Shown in pieces: positions 51,455-61,824 of a stretch of DNA of 64,000 nt. Source of the stretch: Oscillospiraceae bacterium (GTDB lineage Bacteria; Bacillota; Clostridia; Oscillospirales; Ruminococcaceae). Under the pieces are notes generated by a model. It ran no database searches, was not told the origin of the DNA, and saw nothing but the letters and a program-made list of their open reading frames with translations. Position 1 is the first letter of the stretch. Every line of letters begins with the position of its first letter. The position numbers were made by a program, and so were the translations under genes. Location of the stretch: positions 62,001 to 126,000 of the forward strand of contig JAFUNR010000004.1 in assembly GCA_017472965.1 (NCBI GenBank). Direction: 5' to 3'.

Positions 51455-53830
51455 TTAATCCGCGGCGGTAAATTCCGCGCGGAGCGTTTCGCCCTGTGCA
51501 TCGGAAAAATCAAAGGTCAACTCCGTCTTTTCCGCTTCGCAGACCGCGGCAATGCGCGGATCGGCACTGCTTATGGTCAGCGCCCTGTCGATGCACAGCT
51601 GTACGGCGGACTCTTTCTGCGACGGCTCGGATACGGCGATCTGTACCCCGCCGTCAGTCTCCTTCAGCATGACGATGCAGGGAGTATCCGCTGTGATGCC
51701 GCAGCAGCTTCCCGCCTGCCAGAACACCATGGCAGTGATCCCCAGCGTCTTTTCCCGCACTGCGTGCAGCGCTTCGCTGCAGTGCAGAAGCTCCACATCC
51801 GGCGATTCACTGTATGCGGCGGTCTCGGCGGCGGTCCTGCCGGGCAGCATCACATAGGCATAGGCGGCATTCTGCGGCTTCAGCCCGTGCGAAAGCCACA
51901 GCTCAAAGAACTGTCGTTCGCCCTCCGTCACATGGAGGACGGCATTGCCGCCGGCGGGCAGATAATAGCCGCCGAAGCAGCCCAGATGCACCCAGCGCGG
52001 CTGCAGCTGCAGCTCTGTGTGCAGGGCATCGTTTTTATAAAGGATGCCGTCCGCCGTGATATCCCCGCCGGCAGGCTCTTTCGAGAAGAAAAGCCCGCGG
52101 TTATCGATGTAGGTGTTGACGGGATATTCGTTGGTGGTGCAGATCGCAGAGCCCAGTGCGACCACCTCGTCGTCAAACATGAACCAGGATTTTCTTGCGC
52201 TCAGGTCGGAGAAGATCTGCGGATAGCCGCCGCCGACACCCACATCCTCCTGAATATCCGGTTCCTCGTGGTGGTATGCCTCAAAATCCATGGCCGCGGC
52301 AATATACCGCCCGTCCATTTCGGCGCCGCCCACAAAATCACGACCGCCCATGATGTACCGCTGAATGCTGGCAGGCTCGCGTTTGCGGGTATCCTCGGTG
52401 GTACCGGGCAGCCGGTGCATATTGGCGTAGGGCAGGGGACTTCTGGGGCGTACGGAAGGCCGCGACTGGTTGAAGTATGCATCGCCGAATTCATCCTGCA
52501 GGCCGTCTGTCAGGCCAGTGTAAATATACAGGGTACCGTCACCCTGATACCAGCCCTCCTCGTTATCGTGGTTGATGCACTCATACCGGCCGATGCGGGT
52601 GGAGGACATATTCAGCGATACAGCATATTTTCTGCCGTGCGGGTCTTTGCGGTGCTGCACTGCCCGGTCGGTCAGGTAGCGCATCATGCCTCTTTCATAG
52701 GCGGGCACATCGCCGTCCTCCTCCAGCACGGTGAGCAGCCGCTGGGCCAGAAAGACACTGTTGAGCGAAGCGATCACGGCATCGGCGTTTTTGCGCGGCA
52801 CATTCTGCCGGATGATCTGCTTCAGCACGCGGTCCTCCTCACTGCCGAAGCTTCCCAGCAGGAAAAGTGCACCCGCAAGTGCAGACCGTCCGCAGGAGAT
52901 GCCTTCACCCGGCCCTCTGCCGCAGTAGCCGGAGAAAAAGACTCCGTTGTGCAGAAGAGGGCGGAAGGTGTGATCCATCCAGAGGAACTGGTTGTAGACC
53001 TCTTCGCTGTTGACCTCGAATTTCGTTCCGGCCAGGATCGAGGCGGTACAGATCAGTCGATTGATGAGGACGGATGTACCGTACATCCCCTCCATGGCGT
53101 GCGGGCCGTGGGTAAGGTAGGAGTAATCCTCCATAACGCCGCCGTTCATAACATCCTCTCCCGGCTGCAGGATCTTGTCCAGATCCTCCAGACACTGCAG
53201 CATCAGCAGCGGATCCTCCTTCAGTACGGCAGCTTCGGTGACCACATACGAGCGGGTATTGGCATACGGGAGCTGCTTGCCGGTGCGGCTGACGGTGCGG
53301 ATGTAATCAAAGGGCATCAGATATTTATATATTGCGCTGCGGGGCAGCTCTCCGTCAAGCACCGTCAGAGTATCACACAGAAAACCGGGCACCTGCACAT
53401 ACCACTCCCACCAGTTGTGAAGAAAAACGCTTCGCCAGCCGGTGCCGTCGATCTCGGCCATGCCGTAATAGTGGTTGTACAGCCATTCGATCGCATACAG
53501 GATATCCTCTTTCAGCCCTGCATCTTTGTGAAGCGCTGTTCCGCAGGTGCCCCACGCCTGTGCCATATTCCACAGATGTCTGTACTGTGCGCCCATTTCA
53601 TGGGTCTCTTTCACAGGCTCGGTGCCGAAAAGCACCTGCGCATCCGCATTTCTGTTCATGGCCTGCAGGGAGGCCTGCGCCTTTTGTGTGATGTGATCCA
53701 GCAGCCGCCTGACCGCGGGCTCGTTCACACGGTTGGTCTCGTCACCTGTCAGGAAGTTTCTCCATTTTTTTCGGATCAGTGCAAAATCGGCCGATGAGAT
53801 ATTGGCGGTATCCACAACATTCCGGATCAA
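51455..53830 (-). CDS. Polysaccharide lyase family 8 enzyme without signal peptide
   Basis: A 791-residue PL8 lyase of the hyaluronate/chondroitin/xanthan lyase family, which breaks uronic-acid-containing polymers by beta-elimination. An alpha/alpha toroid (residues about 1-350) has HNWWEWYVQVP and SYLTHGPHAMEGMYGTS with the catalytic Asn, His and Tyr. The beta-sandwich part has NMSSTRIGRYECINHDNEEG and WYQGDGTLYIYTG. Start: the frame opens at 53860 (TTG), but AAAGGAG precedes a TTG at 53830, which I prefer. Neither start gives a signal peptide, so it should act on imported oligosaccharides. A promoter (TTGACA-N17-TATGTT, 53916-53944) drives it. Confidence 0.85.
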   Translation of the reverse strand: MIRNVVDTANISSADFALIRKKWRNFLTGDETNRVNEPAVRRLLDHITQKAQASLQAMNRNADAQVLFGTEPVKETHEMGAQYRHLWNMAQAWGTCGTALHKDAGLKEDILYAIEWLYNHYYGMAEIDGTGWRSVFLHNWWEWYVQVPGFLCDTLTVLDGELPRSAIYKYLMPFDYIRTVSRTGKQLPYANTRSYVVTEAAVLKEDPLLMLQCLEDLDKILQPGEDVMNGGVMEDYSYLTHGPHAMEGMYGTSVLINRLICTASILAGTKFEVNSEEVYNQFLWMDHTFRPLLHNGVFFSGYCGRGPGEGISCGRSALAGALFLLGSFGSEEDRVLKQIIRQNVPRKNADAVIASLNSVFLAQRLLTVLEEDGDVPAYERGMMRYLTDRAVQHRKDPHGRKYAVSLNMSSTRIGRYECINHDNEEGWYQGDGTLYIYTGLTDGLQDEFGDAYFNQSRPSVRPRSPLPYANMHRLPGTTEDTRKREPASIQRYIMGGRDFVGGAEMDGRYIAAAMDFEAYHHEEPDIQEDVGVGGGYPQIFSDLSARKSWFMFDDEVVALGSAICTTNEYPVNTYIDNRGLFFSKEPAGGDITADGILYKNDALHTELQLQPRWVHLGCFGGYYLPAGGNAVLHVTEGERQFFELWLSHGLKPQNAAYAYVMLPGRTAAETAAYSESPDVELLHCSEALHAVREKTLGITAMVFWQAGSCCGITADTPCIVMLKETDGGVQIAVSEPSQKESAVQLCIDRALTISSADPRIAAVCEAEKTELTFDFSDAQGETLRAEFTAAD

Positions 53831-53860
53831 AAATACGCACGCTCCTTTCTTCGGGTGCAA

Positions 53861-54162
53861 GCAGTAAAGAGGGGGAGTTTCCGTCGCGGCGCTCCCTTGG
53901 TAGCACTGTGTTTATAACATAGCACAGCGCAAAAAAATTGTCAATGCGCAGCATCCGCGCTGCTGGCGGACAAAAAATGCGGACAAAATTCCATCTTTTT
54001 TGTACAAAATAAAAATTTCGAAAAAATTCACGCAAAAAGGCTTGATAAACCTTTAACAGACCGCTATAATGATATTCAGGGAAATATGGGTCTGCTGTAT
54101 GCAGCCCGCATCCTGAGGGAAGAAGTAAGCAAATTCCATTATTATAAGGAAAGGTGATAAAC
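53861..54162. promoter_or_regulatory. Divergent control region of the PL8 lyase and pckA
   Basis: Minus strand: TTGACA (53939-53944), 17 bp, TATGTT (53916-53921) for the lyase; the hexamer GTGCTA is repeated 20 bp apart near its -10. Plus strand: TTGATA (54042-54047), 17 bp, TATAAT (54065-54070) for pckA. An A/T-rich spacer lies between. No ORF is seen. Confidence 0.75.
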
Positions 54163-55953
54163 ATGAGCAATCTGACCAAGAACCCTAACGTTCTGGCATG
54201 GCTGGACGAAGTCATCGCCCTGACCACCCCCGACAAGGTCGTCTGGATCGACGGCAGCGAGGAGCAGCTGCAGGCTCTGCGTGATGAGGCCATTTCCACC
54301 GGCGAGATGGAGACTCTGAACAGCGAAGAGTACCCCGGCTGCCTGCTGCACCGCACCAAGAAGAACGACGTTGCCCGCGTTGAGGGCCGTACCTATATCT
54401 GCACCAAGAAGAAGGAAGACGCCGCCCCCATCAACAACTGGATGGAGACCAGCGAGATGAAGGCCATGCTGACCCCGCTGTACACCGGTGTTATGAAGGG
54501 CCGCACCATGTATGTCATTCCCTACTGCATGGGCCCCATCGGCAGCCCCTATTCCAAGGTGGGCGTTGAGGTCACCGACTCCATCTATGTTGTGCTGAAC
54601 ATGGACATCATGACCCGTATGGGTCAGTGCGCTCTGGATCAGCTGGGCGACGAGAGCAACGACTTCGTCCGCGGTCTGCACTCCAAGGCTGACGTGGAAG
54701 AGGAGAAGCGCTACATCGTGCAGTTCCCCGAGGAGAACGCCATCTGGTCCATCAACTCCGCTTACGGCGGCAACGTTCTGCTGGGCAAGAAGTGCTTTGC
54801 TCTGCGTATCGCTTCTTATCAGGGCTACAAGGAAGGCTGGATGGCCGAGCATATGCTGATTCTGGGCATCGAGGATCCCAACGGCAATGTGGAGTACATC
54901 ACCGCTGCCTTCCCCTCTGCCTGCGGCAAGACCAACCTGGCCATGCTGATCCCGCCCAAGCACTTTGCCGAAAAAGGCTACAAGGTCTGGACCGTCGGTG
55001 ACGACATCGCCTGGATGCATGTGGGCGAGGATGGCCGTCTGTACGCCATCAACCCCGAGGCCGGCTTCTTCGGCGTTGCCCCCGGCACCAATGCCAAGAG
55101 CAACTACAACGCTCTGATGAGCACCAAGAAGAACGCCATCTTCACCAATGTTGCCGTGGATAATGACACCCGTAAGGTCTGGTGGGAAGGTCTGGATAAG
55201 AATCCTCCCGTCAACGCCACCGAGTGGACCGGTATTCCCGTCAACGGCCCCGAGTACATTGCCGAGGGCAACAAGCTGGCTCATCCCAACTCCCGCTTCA
55301 CCGCTCCGGCTGTCAACTGCCCCTGCCTGAGCAAGGAATTCGATAACCCCAACGGCGTACCTGTCAGCGCCATCGTCTTCGGCGGCCGCCGCGCCAAGAC
55401 CGCTCCGCTGGTCTACCAGAGCTTTGACTGGAACCACGGTGTGTATGTCGGCTCTGCTATGGCTTCCGAGACCACCGCTGCCGCCACCGGCGCTGTCGGC
55501 GTTGTCCGCCGCGATCCCATGGCCATGCGTCCCTTCACCGGCTACAACATGGGCGATTACTTCGGCCACTGGCTGGAAATGGGCAAGAAGCTGGGCGACA
55601 AGGCCCCCAAGATCTTCAATGTCAACTGGTTCCGCACCAACGAAGACGGCAAGTTCATCTGGCCGGGCTTCGGTGACAATATGCGTGTCCTGATGTGGAT
55701 CCTGGCCCGCTGCCGCGGCGAGGTCGAGGCCAACGAGACTGCCATCGGCTACCTGCCCAACGCCGCCGATATCGATGTTGAGGGTCTGGAGGGTATCGAC
55801 CTGGCCACCATCGAGGGTCTGCTGAGCGTGGATAAGGATCTGTGGCTGGAGGATTGCGCCGGCGTGCAGGATCTGTACGACCAGATCGGTGAGCGTGTTC
55901 CCGCCGAGCTGCGCAGCCAGCTGGCCGCTCTGCGTGACCGTCTGAGCAAGTGA
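54163..55953 (+). CDS. pckA: Phosphoenolpyruvate carboxykinase (GTP)
   Basis: The 596-residue enzyme interconverts oxaloacetate and phosphoenolpyruvate with GTP/GDP, in fermenters often toward oxaloacetate. It has the kinase-1a loop FPSACGKTNLAML, kinase-2 GDDIAWMHVGEDG, the INPEAGFFGVAPGTN metal region and GGRRAKTAPLVYQSFDW, all typical of the GTP form. The start ATG at 54163 follows GGAAAGGTG. Codon bias is extreme. It has its own promoter and a terminator. Confidence 0.96.
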   Translation: MSNLTKNPNVLAWLDEVIALTTPDKVVWIDGSEEQLQALRDEAISTGEMETLNSEEYPGCLLHRTKKNDVARVEGRTYICTKKKEDAAPINNWMETSEMKAMLTPLYTGVMKGRTMYVIPYCMGPIGSPYSKVGVEVTDSIYVVLNMDIMTRMGQCALDQLGDESNDFVRGLHSKADVEEEKRYIVQFPEENAIWSINSAYGGNVLLGKKCFALRIASYQGYKEGWMAEHMLILGIEDPNGNVEYITAAFPSACGKTNLAMLIPPKHFAEKGYKVWTVGDDIAWMHVGEDGRLYAINPEAGFFGVAPGTNAKSNYNALMSTKKNAIFTNVAVDNDTRKVWWEGLDKNPPVNATEWTGIPVNGPEYIAEGNKLAHPNSRFTAPAVNCPCLSKEFDNPNGVPVSAIVFGGRRAKTAPLVYQSFDWNHGVYVGSAMASETTAAATGAVGVVRRDPMAMRPFTGYNMGDYFGHWLEMGKKLGDKAPKIFNVNWFRTNEDGKFIWPGFGDNMRVLMWILARCRGEVEANETAIGYLPNAADIDVEGLEGIDLATIEGLLSVDKDLWLEDCAGVQDLYDQIGERVPAELRSQLAALRDRLSK

Positions 55954-55985
55954 TTTCTGCTCCCCGCATGAAAAGCAACTGAAAA

Positions 55986-56029
55986 AGCGCTGTATGCCGG
56001 GTGTTCATGCCTGCATACAGCGCTCTTTT
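55986..56029 (+). terminator. Terminator of pckA
   Basis: AGCGCTGTATGC (55986-55997) pairs with GCATACAGCGCT (56013-56024), followed by CTTTTT. Confidence 0.9.
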
Positions 56030-56114
56030 TCTGCCAATGCTGCAATTTGTGCGGGTTCCGCACAGATGCCTTTGTGCGTAATACAGAAAATACGCAAAAA
56101 CTCCCACAAAGGTC

Positions 56115-56143
56115 TTGACAAGTAACGGAAAAAACAGTATAAA
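56115..56143 (+). promoter_or_regulatory. Promoter of acpP
   Basis: TTGACA (56115-56120), 17 bp, TATAAA (56138-56143); acpP starts 42 bp downstream. Confidence 0.8.
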
Positions 56144-56185
56144 AGAAACAGGAGTCATTCTAAAACTGAAAGGAAGGTACACAGC

Positions 56186-56413
56186 ATGGTATTTGAGCAA
56201 ATCAAAGAGCTGCTGGCTGAACAGCTGGATCTGGACGAGTCCAAGATCACCATGGATTCCGATATCGTGGAGGATCTGGAGGCGGATAGCCTGGATGTTG
56301 TTGATCTGGTGATGTCCATGGAAGACGCTTTTGGCGTTGAGGTGCCGGATGAAGCCATTGAAAGCTTCAAGACGGTTGGGGACGTTGTCCGTTATATCGA
56401 AGAAAACACCTGA
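56186..56413 (+). CDS. acpP: Acyl carrier protein
   Basis: The 75-residue acidic four-helix protein carries acyl chains for fatty acid synthesis. The phosphopantetheine Ser lies in EADSLDVVDLVM, and the surrounding DIVEDLEADS and FGVEVPDEA are ACP hallmarks. AAAGGAAGG precedes ATG. It stands alone rather than in a fab operon, with its own promoter and a hairpin terminator before proS. Confidence 0.95.
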   Translation: MVFEQIKELLAEQLDLDESKITMDSDIVEDLEADSLDVVDLVMSMEDAFGVEVPDEAIESFKTVGDVVRYIEENT

Positions 56414-56432
56414 TAACAGTCGTTTTTTTACG

Positions 56433-56463
56433 GTACCCCCCAATGACCTTGGGGGGTACTTTT
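56433..56463 (+). terminator. Hairpin terminator between acpP and proS
   Basis: GTACCCCCCAA (56433-56443) pairs with TTGGGGGGTAC (56449-56459), loop of 5, then TTTT. No T-box motif was seen in the 90-bp gap. Confidence 0.75.
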
Positions 56464-56502
56464 CATCTTGCAGGCCGTGCCTGCTTTATCTAGGAGGAAA
56501 TT

Positions 56503-57936
56503 ATGGCAGAGAAGAAGCTGGTGGAGGCGATCACCGCGCAGGAGGTCGACTTCACCCAATGGTACACCGATGTTTGCCTGAAGGCTGAGCTGGTGGATTA
56601 CTCCAGTGTCAAGGGTTTTCTGGTCCTTCGCCCCTACGGTCAGGCCATCTGGGAGAACATCCAGAGAATTCTGGACGGTGAATTCAAAAAGACCGGCCAC
56701 GAAAATGTGGCAATGCCCGTGCTGATCCCCGAAAGCCTGCTGAAAAAAGAGGGCGAGCTGGTCAACGGCTTTGCTCCCGAGGTGGCGTGGGTCACCCACG
56801 GCGGCAGCGAAAAGCTGGAGGAGCGCCTTGCCGTGCGCCCCACCAGCGAGACCATGTTCTGCGATCACTGGGCCCATGTGCTGCACAGCTACCGTGAGCT
56901 GCCCATGAAGTATAACCAGTGGTGCAGTGTCATCCGCTGGGAAAAGACCACCCGTCCCTTCCTGCGCAGCCGCGAGTTCTGGTGGCAGGAGGGTCACACC
57001 ATCCATGAGACCAGAGAAGAGGCCGAGGCCGAGACCATGCAGCAGCTGAACTGCTACGCCGATTTCTGCGAGCAGTCCCTGTGCATCCCCGTGCTGCGCG
57101 GCCGCAAGACCGATAAGGAAAAATTTGCCGGTGCCGAGGCTACTTATACCATCGAGGCCATGATGAAGGACGGCAAGAGCCTGCAGAGCGGTACCAGCCA
57201 CTTCTTCGGCGATAAGTTCAGCCGCGCCTACGATGTCACCTTCCAGGGCCGCGACAACAAGCTGCAGGTCCCCTGGCAGACCAGCTGGGGTGTTTCCACC
57301 CGTCTGGTGGGCGCCATCATCATGACCCATGGCGATGACAGCGGTCTGGTACTGCCCCCTGCGGTGGCTCCTTACCAGGTCGTGGTGGTGCCCATTGCCG
57401 CGCACAAGCCCGGCGTCAACGAAAAAGCCGCCGAGCTGACTGAGCGCATCTCCAAATTTGCCCGCGTCAAGCTGGACAACAGCGATAACTCTCCCGGCTG
57501 GAAGTTTGCTCAGTGGGAGATGAAGGGCGTGCCCCTGCGTCTGGAGATCGGCCCCAAGGATATCGAAAAGAATCAGTGCGTGCTGGTGCGCCGCGATACC
57601 CGCGAAAAGATCTTCGTCAGTCTGGATGAGCTGGAGACCGCCATCCCTGCCGCGCTGGAGGCTCTGGCGCAGGATCTGTACAACAAGGCTCTTGCCAACC
57701 GTGAGCAGCGTACCTGGACCGCCTCCACCATGGATGAGATCATGGATCTGGCCGAGAACAAGACCGGCTTTGTCAAGACCATGTGGTGCGGCGAACTGGA
57801 GTGCGAAGAGCTGATGAAGGAAAAGGCCGGCCTTTCCAGCCGCTGCATGCCGCTGGCGCAGGAAGAGCTGGGCGAGGTATGCCCCATCTGCGGCAAGCCC
57901 GCCAAGGTCAGCATCGTCTGGGGCAAGGCATATTAA
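56503..57936 (+). CDS. proS: Prolyl-tRNA synthetase, archaeal/eukaryote-like type
   Basis: The 477-residue class II synthetase charges tRNA-Pro. It lacks the bacterial editing insertion and matches the short ProS type 3: KGFLVLRPYGQAIWENIQ, LAVRPTSETM, WCSVIRWEKTTRPFLRSREFWWQEGH with motif 2, and GTSHFFGDKFSRAY. A C-terminal Zn-like domain has CGELECEELMKEK, then CPICGKPAK and the C-terminal Tyr. AGGAGG precedes ATG. Confidence 0.96.
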   Translation: MAEKKLVEAITAQEVDFTQWYTDVCLKAELVDYSSVKGFLVLRPYGQAIWENIQRILDGEFKKTGHENVAMPVLIPESLLKKEGELVNGFAPEVAWVTHGGSEKLEERLAVRPTSETMFCDHWAHVLHSYRELPMKYNQWCSVIRWEKTTRPFLRSREFWWQEGHTIHETREEAEAETMQQLNCYADFCEQSLCIPVLRGRKTDKEKFAGAEATYTIEAMMKDGKSLQSGTSHFFGDKFSRAYDVTFQGRDNKLQVPWQTSWGVSTRLVGAIIMTHGDDSGLVLPPAVAPYQVVVVPIAAHKPGVNEKAAELTERISKFARVKLDNSDNSPGWKFAQWEMKGVPLRLEIGPKDIEKNQCVLVRRDTREKIFVSLDELETAIPAALEALAQDLYNKALANREQRTWTASTMDEIMDLAENKTGFVKTMWCGELECEELMKEKAGLSSRCMPLAQEELGEVCPICGKPAKVSIVWGKAY

Positions 57937-58002
57937 GGCATTGTATTCAGAGCGAAACCGCATTTTGCAGATGTGCCGTTTTGCATAAACTGCTGAAACT
58001 CA

Positions 58003-58042
58003 AAACGGAGCTGCTGCGGGATCGCGGCTGCTCCGTTTCGCT
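58003..58042 (+). terminator. Terminator-like hairpin after proS
   Basis: AAACGGAGC (58003-58011) pairs with GCTCCGTTT (58030-58038), followed by a short T-rich run. Confidence 0.6.
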
Positions 58043-58070
58043 TTAATATAAAAAACAGGGAGGAAAGAAT

Positions 58071-58601
58071 ATGGATACGACTGCAACCGTTCTGCAAAGT
58101 CTGCAGACCCGCCGCAGCGTGCGCAGCTATCTGCCGAAGCAGGTGGAGGAGACCGCGCTGGAAGCTGTGCTCACCGCCGGAACATGGGCGCCCACCGGCA
58201 TGAATAAGCAGGCGCCCGTCATCGTGGCGGTGCAGGATGCCGCCACCGTGGCGAAGCTGTCCGCGCTGAATGCCGCAGTCATGGGCTCAGATAAGGATCC
58301 CTTTTACGGCGCCCCCACCGTGCTGGTGGTGCTGGCCGACCCCTCCGTGCGCACATGGGTGGAGGATGGCAGTCTCGTCATGGGCAACCTGATGAATGCG
58401 GCCCATGCCGTGGGGCTGGCATCCTGCTGGATCCACCGCGCCCGCGAGGTGTTTGATTCCGATGAGGGCAAAGCGCTGCTGAAACAGTGGGGTCTGCCCG
58501 ATACCCTGCGCGGTGTGGGCAACTGTATCCTCGGCTATGCCGATGGTCCGCTGCCCGATGCCCGTCCCCGTAAGGAAGGCTATATTGTGCGGGTGAAATG
58601 A
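58071..58601 (+). CDS. Nitroreductase family flavoprotein
   Basis: A 176-residue FMN-binding oxidoreductase: QTRRSVRSYLPKQV at the start, AGTWAPTGMNKQAPVIV, GSLVMGNLMNAAHAVGLASCW and NCILGYADGPLPDARPRKEGY, all nitroreductase landmarks. AGGGAGGAAAG precedes ATG. Physiological substrate unknown. Confidence 0.88.
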   Translation: MDTTATVLQSLQTRRSVRSYLPKQVEETALEAVLTAGTWAPTGMNKQAPVIVAVQDAATVAKLSALNAAVMGSDKDPFYGAPTVLVVLADPSVRTWVEDGSLVMGNLMNAAHAVGLASCWIHRAREVFDSDEGKALLKQWGLPDTLRGVGNCILGYADGPLPDARPRKEGYIVRVK

Positions 58602-58613
58602 TCCTGCAAAGCA

Positions 58614-58652
58614 AAAAGCTCCGCTGCAGCCATACGCTGCGGCGGGGCTTTT
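58614..58652. terminator. Bidirectional terminator between nitroreductase and thioesterase genes
   Basis: A 16-bp stem (58614-58629 with 58637-58652, two G-T pairs) ends in TTTT and lies between convergent genes. Confidence 0.8.
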
Positions 58653-58673
58653 GTCTTTGATGCGGTACGATGA

Positions 58674-59111
58674 TCAGCGCTGCTCCCACTGTGCCGTATC
58701 CTGTATGTGGACAGCGGCAAAGCGTTCCGCCAGCTGCGGAGCGCTGCGTTCCAGCGCCACGGGGCGGCCGGCAGCGTTCATAAAGCAGTGCATGCTGCTG
58801 CCCTCAGCCAGCAGAGTTCCCCTTGCATGATCGGTCACGCGGTAGGCAAAGCCAAAACGCAGCCGTTCAAAACGGGTCATGGCAACGGCGATATCCACCG
58901 TGTCGCCAAAGGTGCAGGCGCGGTGGTATTTGCAGTTCATCTCCAGCACAGGGCTCAGCAGACCGTCCGCTTCCATTTTGTCAAAGGGCAGACCAATGCT
59001 TTCCAGATAGTCCACCCGGCTTTCCTCAAACCAGCGGATATAATTGGAGTGGTGCACAAAATTCATTTTGTCCGTTTCGTAATACTGGACTTTTCGGGTG
59101 TATATATGCAT
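58674..59111 (-). CDS. Acyl-CoA thioesterase, 4-hydroxybenzoyl-CoA/YbgC hot-dog type
   Basis: The 145-residue hot-dog protein has VQYYETDKMNFVHHSNYIRWFEE, where the Asp is the catalytic residue in the YbgC/4HBT family. It probably hydrolyses acyl-CoA or acyl-ACP thioesters. An extended -10 element (TGGTATACT on the minus strand, 59142-59150) lies upstream. Confidence 0.88.
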   Translation of the reverse strand: MHIYTRKVQYYETDKMNFVHHSNYIRWFEESRVDYLESIGLPFDKMEADGLLSPVLEMNCKYHRACTFGDTVDIAVAMTRFERLRFGFAYRVTDHARGTLLAEGSSMHCFMNAAGRPVALERSAPQLAERFAAVHIQDTAQWEQR

Positions 59112-59141
59112 GATGCTTTCCTTTTCTGCGGTGTTTTATCC

Positions 59142-59150
59142 AGTATACCA
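59142..59150 (-). promoter_or_regulatory. Extended -10 promoter of the thioesterase gene
   Basis: TGG plus TATACT on the minus strand, about 35 bp before the start codon. Confidence 0.5.
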
Positions 59151-59199
59151 CAGCGGCAGTGCCGCTGCCACAGGGCAAAACGTGCCGGATGCCAAAAAA

Positions 59200-61020
<1,821 letters not shown>

Positions 61021-61042
61021 AAATCATCAACTTCCTTTCCTT

Positions 61043-61067
61043 ACTATATAAATCTTTTTTTAGTATA
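61043..61067 (-). promoter_or_regulatory. Possible promoter of glmS
   Basis: On the minus strand TATACT (61062-61067) and TATAGT (61043-61048) are both possible -10 boxes, without convincing -35 boxes. Confidence 0.35.
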
Positions 61068-61074
61068 CTGAAAG

Positions 61075-61120
61075 AAAATAAAAATATGCCCCGGATCGCT
61101 ATGAGGCAGATCCGGGGCAT
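61075..61120 (-). terminator. Terminator after the glmM/transferase operon
   Basis: A perfect 12-bp stem (61086-61097 with 61109-61120) is followed on the minus strand by ATTTTTATTTT, so glmS is transcribed separately. Confidence 0.85.
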
Positions 61121-61146
61121 TGTTTGTCGAGGGATACTGTCGGGGT

Positions 61147-61824
61147 TCAGCGCTTCTTTACAAGACCTTTTTCGGCTTTGAAAATATGGCCGGCAGGGAT
61201 GAAGCCGCGCACGCTGGAGAGGGGATACACATTGCTCTGTGCACCGATGACGGTGCCGGGATTCAGTACGCTGCCGCAGCCCACCTCCACATGGTCGGCG
61301 AGGATCGCGCCCAGCTTTTTCAAGCCGGTTTCGATGCATTCACCGTCGGTGTGAATGACGACCGGTGTCTTGTCGCTTTTGACATTGCTGGTGATGGCGC
61401 CCGCACCCATGTGGCTTTTGAAGCCCAGGATGGAGTCACCCACATAGTTATAGTGGGGAACCTGTACGCCGTCGAACAGGATCACATTTTTCAGCTCGGT
61501 GGAATTGCCCACCACAGCGCCCGCACCCACCAGTGCGCTGCCGCGTATGAAGGCACAGTGGCGCACTTCGGTATCGGGGCCGATGATGGCGGGTCCGTTG
61601 ATGCAGGCGGTGGGGGCGATGCAGGCGCTTTTTGCCGCCCAGATCTCCTCACCGATGCAGTCATATTCCTCTGCAGGCAGTGCGGGACCCAGCGCACGGA
61701 TGAATTCCTTCAGCCCGGCCAGTGCCTGCCACGGGTATTCCGTCTGTGCCAGCAGCGGTGCAGCCAGCGTGTGAGTCAAATCGGGGAACAGCGCAGCGGT
61801 GCGCAGTGCGGCTTTTTCGCTCAT
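61147..61824 (-). CDS. Left-handed beta-helix transferase (GlmU-like C-terminal half)
   Basis: A 225-residue protein with hexapeptide repeats (ACIAPTACINGPAIIGPDT, FIRGSALVGAGAVVGNSTE) as in the acetyltransferase half of GlmU, but with no nucleotidyltransferase domain. The C-terminal NPGTVIGAQSNVYPLSSVRG is typical of this stand-alone group. The start MSEKAAL at 61824 has CAGGAGGGAC upstream and overlaps the glmM stop by 4 bases (ATGA). It probably acts on glucosamine-1-phosphate or a related sugar phosphate made by GlmM. Confidence 0.8.
   Translation of the reverse strand: MSEKAALRTAALFPDLTHTLAAPLLAQTEYPWQALAGLKEFIRALGPALPAEEYDCIGEEIWAAKSACIAPTACINGPAIIGPDTEVRHCAFIRGSALVGAGAVVGNSTELKNVILFDGVQVPHYNYVGDSILGFKSHMGAGAITSNVKSDKTPVVIHTDGECIETGLKKLGAILADHVEVGCGSVLNPGTVIGAQSNVYPLSSVRGFIPAGHIFKAEKGLVKKR

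Noticed and set aside
51437-53797. Open frame of 786 codons antisense to the PL8 lyase
   Set aside because: The minus strand holds conserved PL8 motifs, a promoter and a ribosome site; the plus frame has none.
56414-56502. Possible T-box leader before proS
   Set aside because: The gap is only 89 bp and holds a simple hairpin with T tail; no T-box sequence or specifier loop is visible.
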